A stretch of DNA of 64,000 nt from Lysobacter luteus (GCF_907164845.1 NZ_OU015430.1:1850001-1914000); one strand, 5' to 3'; numbered from the stretch's first letter, positions 27,925 to 39,116 are shown. Notes: a model not told the origin generated them from the letters alone. Numbers and translations are program-made.

Positions 27925-30411
27925 ATGATGACGCGACCCACCAATCGCCGCCTGCTTGCCCTCGCCCTCGCCTCGGCGCTCTCGACCGCCCCGGCATTGC
28001 CTGTGCTGGCACAGACGGCCACGGCCGCCCCGGTTGCCCCGTTCACGGTGAGCGACATCCGGGTCGACGGCCTGCAGCGCATTTCCGCCGGCACCGTCTT
28101 CACCTACCTGCCGATCGAGCGGGGTGACACGGTCGACCAGGGCCAGGTCGGCGACGCGATCCGCGCGCTCTACAAGACCGGTTTCTTCGAGGACGTGCGG
28201 ATCGGGCACCAGGGCAACATCCTGGTGGTCACCGTGACCGAGCGGCCGGCGATCAACAAGCTGACCCTGAGCGGCAACAAGGACATCAAGACCGAGGACC
28301 TGATGAAGGGCCTGGCCGACATCGGCCTGACGGAGGGCAACACCTTCGACCGGCTGAGCCTGGACCGCGTGACCCAGGAGCTGACCCGCCAGTACAACAA
28401 CCGCGGCAAGTACAACGTCGCGATCACCCCCACGGTGACGACGCTGCCGCGCAACCGCGTGGACGTCGCAATCGCCGTCAAGGAAGGCAAGGCCGCCCGC
28501 ATCCAGCACATCAACCTGGTCGGCAACGAGCTGTTCGAGGACGAGGAGATCCTGGACACCTGGGAGTCGGGCGAGCACAACTGGATGAGCTGGTACCGCC
28601 GCGACGACCAGTACTCGCGCGAGAAGCTCTCCGGCGACCTGGAAAAGCTCAACAACTTCTACCTCGATCGCGGCTACGTCGACTTCGCCATCGACTCCAC
28701 CCAGGTCTCGATCAGCCCCGACAAGCAGGACATGTTCATCACCGCCGGCGTGACCGAAGGTGACCAGTACAAGGTGTCCAGCGTGACGGTGACCGGCGAT
28801 ACGGTCCTGCCGAAGGAGGAGATCGAGAACATGGTGCTGGTCAAGCCCGACCAGATTTTCTCGCGCCGCCTGCTCGAGATCAGCTCCGATGCGATCACCG
28901 CCACCCTCGGCAACGTCGGCTACGCGTTCGCACAGGTCAACCCGATCCCCGACGTGAACCGCGAGGACAAGACCGTCGGCATCAACATGCAGGTGGTGCC
29001 GGGCCCGCGCGTCAACGTGCGCCGGGTGGTGTTCAAGGGCAACAGCCGCACCGCCGACGAGGTGCTGCGCCGCGAGATGCGCCAGTTCGAGGGCAGCTGG
29101 TACTCGCAGGCCGCGATCGACCGCTCCAAGATCCGCCTGCAGGGCTTGGGCTATTTCGACACGGTCGACGTCGAGACCCAGCCGGTGGCGGGCACGCACG
29201 ACCAGGTGGACGTGGTCTACACCGTCAACGAGGTCGCCGCGGGCAGCTTCGTGTTCGGCCTGGGCTATTCCGCGCTGACCGGCCTGAGCACCCAGATCCA
29301 GCTGTCGCAGAACAACTTCCTGGGCAGCGGCAACCGCATCGCGGTGCAGGCGCAGCGCAATGCGTACCTGCAGCGCTATGACTTCTCGTTCCTCAACCCC
29401 TACTTCACCGACAACGGCGTCTCGCTGGGCTACAACCTGCGCTGGAGCGAGTTCGACAACTCCGACTTCAACACCGCGCAGTACTCGTCCACCAGCGGCG
29501 TTGGCCAGGTGGTACTGGGCGTGCCGATCACCGAGACCGACAGCATCACCGCGCTGCTGGGCATCGACAGCAACCAGATCTTCGCCTTCCGCGGCCGCAC
29601 GCCGGACTCGCTGGTGGACTACATCGACGCCATCGGCCAGCGCACGTTCCACGCCTGGCGCGGCGAGATCGGCTGGGGCCGTAACACGCTCAACAGCGCG
29701 CTCACCCCGACCCGCGGCACCAACCAGCGCGTCTGGCTCGAGGCGACCCTGCCGGGCTCGACGGTCGAGTACTACAAGCTCAACTACAGCTTCTCCAAGT
29801 TCTGGCCGCTGTCGCGCCACCTGGTACTCAACACGCGCACCGACCTGGGCTACGGCGACAGCTACGGCGACGAGTTCGTACGCAACGTCTGCTTCACCGG
29901 CGGCAGCGTGGTCGATACCGACGGCGATCCGGATACCCCGCCGGTGTTCGTGCCAGGCCCGGACCCGACCGAGCCGTGCCTGACCGATTCGCCGGACTTC
30001 GTCGAGACGATCACCGCCGACGGCCTGCCGTTCTTCGAAAACTTCTACGCCGGCGGCGTGCGCTCGGTGCGCGGTTTCACCGACAACACGCTGGGTCCGA
30101 AGGAGGCCGCTGCGGGCAGCAACTACCTGCAGCCGATCGGCGGCGCGTTCAAGACCACCGGCTCGCTGGAGATGTTCTTCCCGACCCTGATCGACAGCAC
30201 CGCGGCGCGCGTGTCGGCGTTCGTCGACGTCGGCAACGTCTACCGCGACTTCGACACCTGGGATGCCGGTGAACTGCGTGCATCCACCGGCGTGGCGCTG
30301 ATGTGGCGCTCGCCGATGGGCCCGATCTCGATCAGCTATGCCTACCCCTTCCGCAAGGAAGAGGGAGACGACCTGGAGCGCCTGCAGTTCACCTTCGGCG
30401 GCACGTTCTGA
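27925..30411 (+). CDS. bamA: Outer membrane protein assembly factor BamA
   Basis: Central component of the BAM complex that inserts beta-barrel proteins. About 828 residues: signal peptide ending LPVLA, five POTRA domains (about 35-430), then an Omp85 barrel with the loop motif VRGF (GGVRSVRGFTDNTLGP) and a C-terminal Phe (FTFGGTF). Three start codons follow each other (GTG 27922, ATG 27925, ATG 27928); the ribosome site is weak. No skp follows; lpxD is next, as I recall for Xylella. Confidence 0.96.
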   Translation: MMTRPTNRRLLALALASALSTAPALPVLAQTATAAPVAPFTVSDIRVDGLQRISAGTVFTYLPIERGDTVDQGQVGDAIRALYKTGFFEDVRIGHQGNILVVTVTERPAINKLTLSGNKDIKTEDLMKGLADIGLTEGNTFDRLSLDRVTQELTRQYNNRGKYNVAITPTVTTLPRNRVDVAIAVKEGKAARIQHINLVGNELFEDEEILDTWESGEHNWMSWYRRDDQYSREKLSGDLEKLNNFYLDRGYVDFAIDSTQVSISPDKQDMFITAGVTEGDQYKVSSVTVTGDTVLPKEEIENMVLVKPDQIFSRRLLEISSDAITATLGNVGYAFAQVNPIPDVNREDKTVGINMQVVPGPRVNVRRVVFKGNSRTADEVLRREMRQFEGSWYSQAAIDRSKIRLQGLGYFDTVDVETQPVAGTHDQVDVVYTVNEVAAGSFVFGLGYSALTGLSTQIQLSQNNFLGSGNRIAVQAQRNAYLQRYDFSFLNPYFTDNGVSLGYNLRWSEFDNSDFNTAQYSSTSGVGQVVLGVPITETDSITALLGIDSNQIFAFRGRTPDSLVDYIDAIGQRTFHAWRGEIGWGRNTLNSALTPTRGTNQRVWLEATLPGSTVEYYKLNYSFSKFWPLSRHLVLNTRTDLGYGDSYGDEFVRNVCFTGGSVVDTDGDPDTPPVFVPGPDPTEPCLTDSPDFVETITADGLPFFENFYAGGVRSVRGFTDNTLGPKEAAAGSNYLQPIGGAFKTTGSLEMFFPTLIDSTAARVSAFVDVGNVYRDFDTWDAGELRASTGVALMWRSPMGPISISYAYPFRKEEGDDLERLQFTFGGTF

Positions 30412-30428
30412 CGGCGCCGGACGCCGTC

Positions 30429-31448
30429 GTGACCCGCGCTGCCGCCACCTTCACCGCCACCGAGCTGGCCCAACGCTTCTCGCTCGGGCTGCGCGGTGAC
30501 GGTGGAGTGCAGCTGGAAGGCGTCGGCACGCTCGCCGGCGCCGGCGCCGGGCAACTCGCCTTCCTCGCCAATCCGCGCTACCGCAGCCAGCTGGCATCGA
30601 CCGCCGCCGGTGCCGTGGTCATGCGCGAGGCGGACGCGGACGGATACACCGGAACCGCGCTGGTCGCCGCCGATCCGTACGCGGCCTTCGCGAAGATCTC
30701 CGCGTTGTTCGAACCGGTACCGGTGCGCCCGGCGGGCATCCACCCATCGGCCGACATCGACCCGACCGCGACCGTGGCCGCCGATGCCCATGTCGGCGCC
30801 TTCGTCAGCATCGGCGCGCGCAGCCGGATCGAGGCCGGGGCGGTCCTGGGTCCGGGTTGCGTCATCGGCGATGACTGCGTGGTTGGTGCCGGCAGCGAAC
30901 TGATCGCCCGCGTCACCCTGGTTACCCGCGTGCAGCTGGGCCAGCGCGTGCGGATCCATCCCGGCGCGGTGCTCGGCGCCGACGGCTTCGGCCTGGCGAT
31001 GGACGCGGGGCGCTGGCTCAAGGTGCCGCAGCACGGCGGCGTGGTGATCGGCGACGACTGCGAGATCGGGGCCAACACCTGCATCGACCGCGGTGCGATC
31101 GAGGACACCGTGCTCGAAGAGGACGTGCGCCTCGACAACCAGATCCAGATCGGCCACAACGTCCGCATCGGCGCACACACGGCGATGGCGGGCTGCACCG
31201 CGGTCGCCGGCAGCGCGCGCATCGGACGCTACTGCCTGATCGGCGGCGGTGCCGGCATCCTCGGACACCTGGAGGTCTGCGACCGCGTGGTCATCACCGC
31301 GATGAGCCTGGTCAGCAGCTCGATCCGCGAACCGGGCGAGTACTCTTCCGGGACCGGCCTGATGGACAATCGCAGCTGGCGCAAGAACGCAGCGCGCTTC
31401 AAGCAGCTCGACAGCCTCGTCCGCCAGTGGCGCGGGCGCGGTGACTGA
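30429..31448 (+). CDS. lpxD: UDP-3-O-acylglucosamine N-acyltransferase
   Basis: Adds the second hydroxyacyl chain in lipid A synthesis. The GTG start at 30429, 17 nt after bamA, gives 339 residues (E. coli 341). N-terminal uridine-binding domain, then hexapeptide repeats ([42 protein letters not shown]) and a C-terminal helix. Catalytic His in QIGHNV is present. Confidence 0.96.
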   Translation: MTRAAATFTATELAQRFSLGLRGDGGVQLEGVGTLAGAGAGQLAFLANPRYRSQLASTAAGAVVMREADADGYTGTALVAADPYAAFAKISALFEPVPVRPAGIHPSADIDPTATVAADAHVGAFVSIGARSRIEAGAVLGPGCVIGDDCVVGAGSELIARVTLVTRVQLGQRVRIHPGAVLGADGFGLAMDAGRWLKVPQHGGVVIGDDCEIGANTCIDRGAIEDTVLEEDVRLDNQIQIGHNVRIGAHTAMAGCTAVAGSARIGRYCLIGGGAGILGHLEVCDRVVITAMSLVSSSIREPGEYSSGTGLMDNRSWRKNAARFKQLDSLVRQWRGRGD

Positions 31449-31499
31449 AATGGAAGGCGGCCCGTCCCGACGGGCCCGCAAGCAAGGAAAACCGACCTA

Positions 31500-31949
31500 G
31501 TGAAACTGCCGATCGACGTCCCCACCATCCACGCGCTGCTGCCGCACCGCTACCCGTTCCTGCTGGTCGACCGCGTCGTCGAGCTCGAACCCAACAAGCG
31601 CGTGTTGGCCTACAAGAACGTCACCGCGAACGAGAACTTCTTCAACGGCCACTTCCCGGGCCGTCCGGTGATGCCCGGCGTGCTGGTGATCGAGGCGCTG
31701 GCACAGGCAGGCGGCCTGCTGACCCAGCTGTCCACCGGCGGCGAAAGCGACGGCAAGCTGTTCTACCTGGTCAAGGTGGACGGCGCGAAGTTCAGCAAGA
31801 TGGTGGTGCCGGGCGACAAGCTCGAGCTGGAGGTGATCCTCAAGCGCACCATCCGCAACATGGCGCTCTACCAGGGCATCGCGCGCGTGGACGGCGAACA
31901 GGTCGCCTGCGCCGACATCCTCTGCGCCGAGGTCGTCAACGAAGCATGA
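31500..31949 (+). CDS. fabZ: 3-hydroxyacyl-ACP dehydratase FabZ
   Basis: Dehydrates 3-hydroxyacyl-ACP in fatty acid elongation. 149 residues. The GTG start at 31500 gives [26 protein letters not shown]. Catalytic pair in [21 protein letters not shown] is intact. Between lpxD and lpxA, the conserved position that balances fatty acid and lipid A use of hydroxymyristoyl-ACP. Its TGA overlaps lpxA by 4 nt. Confidence 0.97.
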   Translation: MKLPIDVPTIHALLPHRYPFLLVDRVVELEPNKRVLAYKNVTANENFFNGHFPGRPVMPGVLVIEALAQAGGLLTQLSTGGESDGKLFYLVKVDGAKFSKMVVPGDKLELEVILKRTIRNMALYQGIARVDGEQVACADILCAEVVNEA

Positions 31950-32731
31950 GCCAGGCCGTCGTCCATCCGAGCGCCGTCGTCGAGCCGGGTGCCCGGCTGG
32001 GAACCGGCGTGCGCGTGGGTGCCTTCAGCTACATCGGCACCGAAGTGGAGATCGGCGACGGCACGGTGGTGGGGCCGCACTGCAGCATCCACGGCCCGAC
32101 CCGCATCGGACGCGACAACCGCATCCTCGGCCACGCCGCGCTCGGCGGCGACCCGCAGGACAAGAAGTACGGCGGCGAGCGGGTCGAACTGGCCATCGGC
32201 GACCGCAACACCATCCGCGAGTTCGTCACGATCAACCGTGGTACCGGTGCCGGCGGTGGCTGCACCCGCATCGGCGACGACAACTGGTTGTTGGCCTACA
32301 CCCACGTCGCCCATGACTGCGTTGTCGGCAACCATTGCGTGTTCTCCAACAACGCCACGCTGGCCGGCCACGTCGAGATCGGGGACCACGTGATCCTCAG
32401 CGGCTTCGTCGGCATCCACCAGTTCTGCCGCATCGGCGCGCACGCCTTCATCGGCATGGGCGCGTTCGTCAACGGCGACGTGCCGCCGTTCGTAATGGTC
32501 GCGCAGGAAGGCTACGGCCGGCCGCGCGGGATCAACAGCGAAGGCCTCAAGCGCCGCGGGTTCGACGCCGACCGCATCAGCGCCATCAAGCGCGCCTACC
32601 GCGCGCTCTACGTCGCGGGTGGCTCGCTCGACGAGGCCCGGGTGAAGCTGGCCGACATGGCGGGCGAAAGCCCGGACATCCGCGCCCTGCTCGATTTCAT
32701 CGACGCTGGCGAGCGCCCGCTGTTGCGCTGA
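31946..32731 (+). CDS. lpxA: UDP-N-acetylglucosamine acyltransferase
   Basis: First acyl transfer of lipid A synthesis. 261 residues (E. coli 262). Left-handed beta-helix of hexapeptides; catalytic His in [14 protein letters not shown]-terminal helical domain [15 protein letters not shown]. Coupled to fabZ by ATGA. Confidence 0.97.
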   Translation: MSQAVVHPSAVVEPGARLGTGVRVGAFSYIGTEVEIGDGTVVGPHCSIHGPTRIGRDNRILGHAALGGDPQDKKYGGERVELAIGDRNTIREFVTINRGTGAGGGCTRIGDDNWLLAYTHVAHDCVVGNHCVFSNNATLAGHVEIGDHVILSGFVGIHQFCRIGAHAFIGMGAFVNGDVPPFVMVAQEGYGRPRGINSEGLKRRGFDADRISAIKRAYRALYVAGGSLDEARVKLADMAGESPDIRALLDFIDAGERPLLR

Positions 32732-32735
32732 CGCC

Positions 32736-33995
32736 GTGGACTTCCCCGACGAACCCGTCCGGACCCGCCCGATGCGCATCGCGCTGGTCGCGGGCGAAGC
32801 CTCCGGCGACCTGCTGGGCGCCGGGCTGGTCGAGCAGCTGCGACGCCGCTGGCCGAACGCGCACTTCGTCGGCATTGGCGGCGACGCGATGCGGGCCGCC
32901 GGTACCGAGACCTGGTTCGACGCCTCCGAACTGGCCGTGATGGGCCTGTCGGAAGTCCTGCGGCACCTGCCCCGCCTGCTGCTGCTGCGCCGCGAGTTGC
33001 GCCAGCGCCTGCTGGACTGGCAACCCGACGTGTTCATCGGCATCGACGCACCGGACTTCAACCTCGGCGTCGAGCGCTGGTTGAAGCAGCGCCGCGGCAC
33101 CAACGGCCTGCCACGCACGGTCCACTACGTCAGCCCGTCGGTCTGGGCCTGGCGGGAGAAGCGTGCGGAAAAGATCGGCCTCAGCGCGGACCGGGTGCTG
33201 TGCCTGTTCCCGATGGAGCCACCGATCTACCAGCGCCATGGCGTCGACGCGCGTTTCGTGGGCCACCCGCTGGCGGATGCGATGCCGCTCGAGCCCGACC
33301 GTGCGGCTGCCCGCGAAGAACTCCGCCTCGATCCCGCGCGCCCGCTGCTGGCGGTGCTGCCGGGTTCGCGGGTCGGCGAGATCGAGCGGCTGGCCGGCGA
33401 CTTCCTCGCGGCCGCCGCGCGCGTGCTGGCGGCCGAGCCGGCGTTGCAGGTGGTGGCGCCGATGGCCAACCGCCACGCGCGCGACGCGTTCGAGCGCGTG
33501 CTGGCCAACCACCCCGACGCCGCCACGCTGCAACCGGCGTTGCGCGTAATCGACGGAAACGCGCGCACGCTGATGATCGCCAGCGACGTGATCCTGCTCG
33601 CCTCGGGTACCGCCACGCTGGAGGCCATGCTGGCCAAGCGGCCGATGGTGGTGGGGTACCGCGTAGCCGGCCTGACCTACCGGATGGTCAAGGGCCTGGG
33701 GATGTTGAAGGTCGACCACTACGCGCTGCCCAACGTGCTCGCCGGTGAGCCCCTGGTGCCCGAACTGATGCAGCACGACTGCACGCCCGACCGGCTCGCC
33801 GAGGCCGTGCTGCGCTGGCTCCGCGACCCGGTCGCCGTCGCCCGGCTGGTGCCGCGCTTCCTCGCACTGCACCAGGCCCTGCGCCAGAACGCCTCGGTGC
33901 AGGCGGCGAACGCGGTCATCCAGCTGCTCGAAACCGGGCCCGATGCACCGGCGACGCAGCCTGAAACGGATGAAGCGGCGCATGGGCACGGCTGA
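32736..33995 (+). CDS. lpxB: Lipid-A-disaccharide synthase
   Basis: Joins UDP-diacylglucosamine and lipid X (GT19 family). 419 residues from the GTG at 32736; an ATG at 32772 ([17 protein letters not shown]) gives 407 and may be the real start, since the family motif begins there. [29 protein letters not shown] and [13 protein letters not shown] are all present. 4 nt after lpxA. Confidence 0.96.
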   Translation: MDFPDEPVRTRPMRIALVAGEASGDLLGAGLVEQLRRRWPNAHFVGIGGDAMRAAGTETWFDASELAVMGLSEVLRHLPRLLLLRRELRQRLLDWQPDVFIGIDAPDFNLGVERWLKQRRGTNGLPRTVHYVSPSVWAWREKRAEKIGLSADRVLCLFPMEPPIYQRHGVDARFVGHPLADAMPLEPDRAAAREELRLDPARPLLAVLPGSRVGEIERLAGDFLAAAARVLAAEPALQVVAPMANRHARDAFERVLANHPDAATLQPALRVIDGNARTLMIASDVILLASGTATLEAMLAKRPMVVGYRVAGLTYRMVKGLGMLKVDHYALPNVLAGEPLVPELMQHDCTPDRLAEAVLRWLRDPVAVARLVPRFLALHQALRQNASVQAANAVIQLLETGPDAPATQPETDEAAHGHG

Positions 33996-34659
33996 CCAGC
34001 TCGGCCTGGAGCTGGCGGTCGCCCATGGCGCCCGGCGCATCGCCGGCGTCGACGAGGCCGGCCGCGGCCCACTGGCCGGGCCGGTGGTGGTTGCCGCGGT
34101 CGTGCTGGGCCCGGGCCGCACGCCGGTCAATGGGCTGGCCGACTCCAAGCAGCTGTGCGCCAATCGCCGAGAGGCGCTGTACGCCCGCATCATCGACAAG
34201 GCGGTCGCCTGGCACGTGGTGCGGGTGGAGGTCGAGGAGATCGACCGGATCAACATCTATCAGGCCACCATGCTCGGCATGCGCCTCGCGGTGGAGGGCG
34301 TGCGCCACGCGGCCGAGCTGGCGCGCATCGACGGCAACGCCCTGCCCCGGGGCCTGCCGTGTCCGGCCGAGGCGTGGATCGGCGGCGACGCCCGCGACCG
34401 CGCGATCATGGCCGCGTCCATCCTCGCCAAGGTGACGCGGGACCGGGCGATGGTTGCCCTGCACCAGCAGTTCCCGCAGTACGGGTTCGCCGAGCACAAG
34501 GGCTACTCGACCCCGGCCCACCTGGCTGCGCTGGCCACGCACGGCCCCTGCCCGCACCACCGGCGCAGCTTCGCGCCGGTACGCGCGGCGCTGGGCGAAG
34601 CGGCCGGAGTTCCGGTCGCGGTCGAGGCGTTCGGCGAACCCGCCCTGCTCAGCGGATGA
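33943..34659 (+). CDS. rnhB: Ribonuclease HII
   Basis: Removes ribonucleotides and RNA from RNA-DNA hybrids. Core [16 protein letters not shown] with the first acidic pair, DSKQL, and [11 protein letters not shown] with the last. As drawn it overlaps lpxB by 53 nt; in-frame ATGs at 33970 and 33982 give 14-26 nt overlaps and are at least as likely. Its stop overlaps the convergent lipoprotein gene by 11 nt. In Xylella, as I recall, dnaE follows directly; here it lies 5.3 kb away. Confidence 0.95.
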   Translation: MHRRRSLKRMKRRMGTADQLGLELAVAHGARRIAGVDEAGRGPLAGPVVVAAVVLGPGRTPVNGLADSKQLCANRREALYARIIDKAVAWHVVRVEVEEIDRINIYQATMLGMRLAVEGVRHAAELARIDGNALPRGLPCPAEAWIGGDARDRAIMAASILAKVTRDRAMVALHQQFPQYGFAEHKGYSTPAHLAALATHGPCPHHRRSFAPVRAALGEAAGVPVAVEAFGEPALLSG

Positions 34660-35062
34660 TGATCGCCGGGTCGATGGCCTGGCCGTCGACCCGGATCTCG
34701 TAGGGATACGTGGTGCCGGGCGTGCCGTTGGCGACCAGTGAGGCCCGCTGCCGTCCTCCAGTGTCGTGCGACGGATAGTCCCGCGGCGTGCCCCGCCCGC
34801 CCGGGCTCGCGCCGCTGGTGAACGCGATCTCGAACGAACGCATCTCGCCGGGCGGCCCGCGCCACGTGATCCGCGTGCCGGGATCCACCGTGCAGTCGCC
34901 CTTGGGTCCCGCCTCGTAGGACACGATGTCGATATAGACCGCGCGGGCACCCTCGGAATGGGCGCAACTGACGCCATCGGTATCCGACAGCGTTTCCTGG
35001 ATCAGTTCGCAACCCGGCAACACGACCAAGGCGGCGACGGCAAACACGGGCAGCACACGCAT
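34649..35062 (-). CDS. Small lipoprotein of unknown function
   Basis: 137 residues with a lipobox at residues 15-18 (LPGC, Cys18), so a lipid-anchored envelope protein. The mature part has two more Cys (VSCAHSEG and GDCTVDPG) and reads as a beta-rich single domain ([20 protein letters not shown]). No family recognised. It is 41 nt downstream of the TPR regulator gene, on the same strand, so it may be cotranscribed with it. Confidence 0.75.
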   Translation of the reverse strand: MRVLPVFAVAALVVLPGCELIQETLSDTDGVSCAHSEGARAVYIDIVSYEAGPKGDCTVDPGTRITWRGPPGEMRSFEIAFTSGASPGGRGTPRDYPSHDTGGRQRASLVANGTPGTTYPYEIRVDGQAIDPAIIIR

Positions 35063-35103
35063 ATCGCTCTCCTGCGTTGGCCTGCGACGGGCAGGCCTTC
35101 GGT

Positions 35104-37341
35104 TTACAACGCGCCCCCGCGCCCGTCGTCCAGAGAAACGTCCTTTCCGGTGCCCAGCGCCCGCAGTACCGGCGCCGACTCGATGCGTTCGTCGGGAATG
35201 CCGGCCTCCCGCGCCAGTTGCATCCGCCCGCGCGCGCCGTCCACGTCGCCCACCAACGCCAGCGTCTGTGCGTTGATCAACGCCACCTCGGCCTGTTCGG
35301 TGCCCAGCGCCTCGGCATGGGCGACATCGGCCAGCGCCGGATCGCGCTGACCCAGGTTGGCCCGATACCAGCCCAGCAGCGCGGCGGCCTGGGCGTCGCC
35401 GGGCTTGACCGCCAGGTACTCCGCCGCCATCCCCGCGGCGCGCGCGTAGGCCTTGGCGGCCGCTGCGGCGCGGTCAGGGGCGTCGCCGGCAACCAGTGCA
35501 TCGCCGATGTTCCCCCAGATCCGGAAGTCACTCGGGTCCAGTCGCGCTGCCCGCTGGTACAGCATGGCCGCTTCGCCGTAGAGCCCCTGTCCGTAGCGCA
35601 GCGTGCCCAGGTTGCTCAGCGCACCGTAGCTGGGGGCGATGGCGAGTGAGCGGTTGAATCCCTCGGCCGCGCGATCGGCATCGCCGCGGGCCAGGTACAG
35701 GCCACCCAGCGATGCCCACAGGGTGGCGTCATCGGGCAGCAGGCCAGTGGCGTTGGTGAACGAGGCGATCGCGCCGTCGATGTCACCGGTCGAATACTGG
35801 TGGACGCCCAGCTCGCGGTGGATGCCCGCATCGCCGGGCCGCATCTCCAGCGCGCGGGCGTAGTAAGCGCGTGCCATGGCGTCCTCGCCCTGCGCCGAGT
35901 GGGTGGCGGCCAGCCCGACCCAGGCGGCCGGCCGAAGCGACAGGTCGTCGAGCGCGCGGGTGTAGTGCTCGATCGCCAGTGCGTTGTCGCCGCGCACGCG
36001 GTGCATCTCGCCGAGCGCGAGGCTCACCTCGCGCAGGCCCGGCGCCATCTTCGACGCCGCCTCGCAGGCGCTGCGGGCGCGCTCGAATGCCGGGGTGTCG
36101 CGGGTCGCCTCGAACCGCTTGATCTCGACCCGGCACACGCCGGCCCGGGCCCGCGAGAACCCGCGGTCGATCATCAGCGCGCGCCGGAAATACCCCAGCG
36201 CGTCCTGCAACGCCGCGTCGTCCTGGGCCTCGCGCAGGCGCTGCTGGCCGTGCAGGTAGGCCTCATACGCGCCCAGCTCCCGCGTCGGCGCCAGCCGCTC
36301 GCGCAGGCCCTCGCCGTCGCGCGGCAGCACGCCGAGCAACGCCCGCGTCACCTCGCCGGCAATCTCGCCCTGCACCGCAAAGACGTCGTCGGGCTCGCGG
36401 TCGAAGCTGTCGCTCCACAGCGTGAAACCGCTGCGGGTATCGACCAGGCGGGCATTGATACGCACGCGCTCGCCGTCGCGCCGCACACTGGCATCGAGCA
36501 CCGTGGCTACGCCAATTGACCGCCCCAGCGCCTGCAGGCTCGGGTGGCGACGGCGGGCGGCATCGGCGCTGTCGATGGCGGCCACCTTTACGCCGGGAAC
36601 CCCGGCCAAGGCGTCGTGCATCTCGACCGCGAGGCCTTGGGCGAAATAGCGGTCCTCGTCGTTACCGCTGAGGCTGGCGAAGGGCAGCACCGCCACCGAT
36701 GCGTCGCCGGGCAGTGCCGGCCCCGCGTTCCGGTTCCACCACAGGCTCGTCGCCAACGCGATCGCCAGCACCGCGGCGGCCGCCATCCAGGTGTGGCGCA
36801 CGCGCCAGCGCCGCACGGCGGGCGCGACGGGAGGACCGGCCACGAGCGGCGCATTGGCGAGCGCTGCATGGACGGGCGGTGCTTCGATCGGCGGGTCGAT
36901 CGGTGAACCCGGGAGGGGCGGCGGCGTGCTGGCCGGCTCGTCCAACCGCGTCGACGCGCCGCTACCCGTCTCCGCCGGTTCTTCCTTTGCATCCGCCTCC
37001 AGCGCACCCACAAACCGGTAGCCCAGCGCGTGGACCGTCTGGATGTAACGCGGCTCGTGCGCGTTATCGCCGAGCGCGGCCCGCAGTTGTGCGATGGCCC
37101 GGGTCAGCACCCCGGGAGTGACGTGACGGTGGCCCCAGACGTGGTCGAGCAGTTCGTCACGGGGGACCAGCTCGCCTCGGTGGCGGAGCAATGCCAGCAG
37201 CACCGCGAATGCCTTTGGCTCGACCGGAAGCGACGCCCCGTCGCGGCTCAGGGTGTGCGCGACCGCGTCGACCAGCACCCCGTCGAAACGGTAGCGCTCG
37301 CCGCCGGCCTGGCGCTCCCCCCGGAGCCCGCTCGGTTCCAT
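35104..37341 (-). CDS. ToxR/CadC-like membrane transcriptional regulator with TPR sensor
   Basis: 745 residues. An OmpR-type winged-helix DNA-binding domain (about 16-110, ending RYIQTVHALGYRFVG) is followed by a Pro-rich linker, one membrane segment (about 185-203, AAAAVLAIALATSLWW), a periplasmic domain of the type SVAVLPFASLSGNDEDRYFAQGL, and tetratricopeptide repeats (about 390-740). Start at 37341 (MEPSGLRGERQ); an earlier ATG at 37380 gives 13 extra residues. One-component signalling across the inner membrane. Divergent from the tandem DUF1232-core genes, which are plausible targets (inferred). Confidence 0.85.
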   Translation of the reverse strand: MEPSGLRGERQAGGERYRFDGVLVDAVAHTLSRDGASLPVEPKAFAVLLALLRHRGELVPRDELLDHVWGHRHVTPGVLTRAIAQLRAALGDNAHEPRYIQTVHALGYRFVGALEADAKEEPAETGSGASTRLDEPASTPPPLPGSPIDPPIEAPPVHAALANAPLVAGPPVAPAVRRWRVRHTWMAAAAVLAIALATSLWWNRNAGPALPGDASVAVLPFASLSGNDEDRYFAQGLAVEMHDALAGVPGVKVAAIDSADAARRRHPSLQALGRSIGVATVLDASVRRDGERVRINARLVDTRSGFTLWSDSFDREPDDVFAVQGEIAGEVTRALLGVLPRDGEGLRERLAPTRELGAYEAYLHGQQRLREAQDDAALQDALGYFRRALMIDRGFSRARAGVCRVEIKRFEATRDTPAFERARSACEAASKMAPGLREVSLALGEMHRVRGDNALAIEHYTRALDDLSLRPAAWVGLAATHSAQGEDAMARAYYARALEMRPGDAGIHRELGVHQYSTGDIDGAIASFTNATGLLPDDATLWASLGGLYLARGDADRAAEGFNRSLAIAPSYGALSNLGTLRYGQGLYGEAAMLYQRAARLDPSDFRIWGNIGDALVAGDAPDRAAAAAKAYARAAGMAAEYLAVKPGDAQAAALLGWYRANLGQRDPALADVAHAEALGTEQAEVALINAQTLALVGDVDGARGRMQLAREAGIPDERIESAPVLRALGTGKDVSLDDGRGGAL

Positions 37342-37474
37342 CGCAGAAACCTCATGTTTGCATCGCCATCCCTGCGACAAAGGTGTTCAAAGGCTCGCAC
37401 CGACCTCATGACTGCAACGCCGCCCCGGGGCGACGCTGGCCCCGCACCACACCGGTGCCCGTCCGGAGAGTCCC

Positions 37475-38131
37475 ATGAACGCCATGCTTGCCCACACCAG
37501 CGTCCTGCCAGCCGTCCTGCCCACCACTGCCCGCGCGCCACGGCAACCCGGCCTGGCCCGACGCCACAGCATCGGAGGCTTCAACCCGGGTCCCTATGCG
37601 CTTGACCGCTTCAACGTCCTGCTGGAGCGGCTCGGGCGTGAACAGGGCCCGATCGATTGTGACCAGTTGGCCACCGCCGCGCGTGAATTGTGCGGATGCA
37701 GCACCACCCTGGCCGCCGCGGCAATCGGCGTGCGGATGCGGCGCGCGGCCGTGGTCGACACGATGATCGCCGACCGGAACTGGCAGGCCGCCAACGACGC
37801 CCTGCTGGTCGGCGCCGCGGTGATCGACTACGTGCGCGGAAACGACGACCTGATCCCCGACGCGATTCCGCGGGTCGGGCGCCTGGACGACGCCATCGTG
37901 GTCGACAGCGCCTGGCCGCGGTTGTCCGACGAGGTGGCCGCCTACGCCGACTACCGACGGCTGCGTCGCATCGAGGCCGCGCTGCGTGGTTGCGACGCGC
38001 ATGCGTTCGCATTCGACCGTAGCGACTGGCGCGAGGCGCGGCAGGCGGAAGCGGCGCTGACCGCGCACCGCGCCCGGGTTCGTGACAGCGCCTATCTGCC
38101 TGCCCCGTCGGCACTGTTCCGCATTCACTGA
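37475..38131 (+). CDS. DUF1232-core (YkvA-like) protein, copy 1 of 3
   Basis: 218 residues, no signal peptide. Mid-protein it carries the YkvA pattern (DLIPDAIPRVGRLDDAIVV, about 127-145) but lacks the strongly hydrophobic flanks of canonical YkvA. The N-terminus MNAMLAHTSVLP and the end SAYLPAPSALFRIH match copy 3 along its whole length. Preceded by a GGAGAG ribosome site. Function unknown. Confidence 0.72.
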   Translation: MNAMLAHTSVLPAVLPTTARAPRQPGLARRHSIGGFNPGPYALDRFNVLLERLGREQGPIDCDQLATAARELCGCSTTLAAAAIGVRMRRAAVVDTMIADRNWQAANDALLVGAAVIDYVRGNDDLIPDAIPRVGRLDDAIVVDSAWPRLSDEVAAYADYRRLRRIEAALRGCDAHAFAFDRSDWREARQAEAALTAHRARVRDSAYLPAPSALFRIH

Positions 38132-38371
38132 CGTGAGGCCGTCCGGTGTTCAGTGCGCGTTCGCGGAGGTGTACGCGGGACACGCCGAAAGCCAATGCCA
38201 GCGCGGCCTGCAGGGTTGCATACCGTTCGTCACCCCCACTTACGAAACAGCGACAACACTGGTGCAACGGAGCACGATCAGGGTGCATCGAACACCTGAG
38301 AACACCCGGACGCGCGCCCCCACCGGCCGGCGCGCCGCCCGTCCTCCGAGGCCGGTACAGCGAGGTGTGCC

Positions 38372-39004
38372 ATGCGCACGTCAGTCCCGACACCGACTGC
38401 CGACCCTCTGCCGTACTTCAGGCACGACGAGGCACCGGAACCCACCCGGGCCCATCCCCACCTGTCGTTGCACAGCGATGCGATCGCCCGCTTCGACGCC
38501 CTTCTGCACGAGATCCATCCCGACGCTCCGCGTGTCGACCCCGACCGGCTGCAACACCTGACCGACTGGCTCCTGTCGCTGCCGCCGACCCGGGCCCACG
38601 ACGTGCTGGACCGCCGCCTGCGCCGGATCGACGAGCTGCGCGACATGCTCGACGACTTCGACTGGGATCCGCAGCCCGCCACCCGCGCGCGCCTGCTCAA
38701 GCTGCTGGCCTACATCGACCGGGACGACGACCTGATCGAGGACCACCAGCCGCTGCTCGGCCTGCTCGACGACGTGTTGCTGATCGAACTGGCCTGGCCC
38801 GCGTTCGCCGCGGAAGCCGAGGAGTACCGCGACTTCTGCGCCTACCGCAACGACGAGCACCCCGACGGCAGCGGCGACCGCCAACGTGCGGCCTGGGTCC
38901 GCGACCGCATCGCCGAACTGGCGCTGCTGCAGCACCAGGCCCGGGTCAACGCCAGCCACTACGCGCACTCGGGCGACCTGCAACCGCGCTTCCGCGTCGT
39001 CTGA
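38372..39004 (+). CDS. DUF1232-core (YkvA-like) protein, copy 2 of 3, most divergent
   Basis: 210 residues, acidic and soluble. The core is altered: DDDLIEDHQPLLGLLDDVLLIELAWP (read in two parts around residue 120-140), with IPD changed to IED. Upstream, DAIARFDALLHEI parallels DRFNVLLERL in copy 1, and the end ASHYAHSGDLQPRFRVV parallels SSYLTANPSARFRVS in copy 3. A 240-nt gap upstream holds nothing I can identify. Confidence 0.7.
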   Translation: MRTSVPTPTADPLPYFRHDEAPEPTRAHPHLSLHSDAIARFDALLHEIHPDAPRVDPDRLQHLTDWLLSLPPTRAHDVLDRRLRRIDELRDMLDDFDWDPQPATRARLLKLLAYIDRDDDLIEDHQPLLGLLDDVLLIELAWPAFAAEAEEYRDFCAYRNDEHPDGSGDRQRAAWVRDRIAELALLQHQARVNASHYAHSGDLQPRFRVV

Positions 39005-39116
39005 CCCGGGCAGGGTTCCACCCGTAAACCCGTCGCGGCCCCCGCCGCGGCGCAGGGCAACGCTGTCCCGGCAATACCCCTCCCCCGCCACGGATGGCAC
39101 GCACGAGACTCCCGCC

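Noticed and set aside
38180-38330. A helix-turn-helix-like minus-strand stretch (LQAALALAFGVSRVHLRERA)
   Set aside because: Only about 30 residues look protein-like. No flanking domain, start or stop fits, so I cannot call a gene or a transposase remnant.
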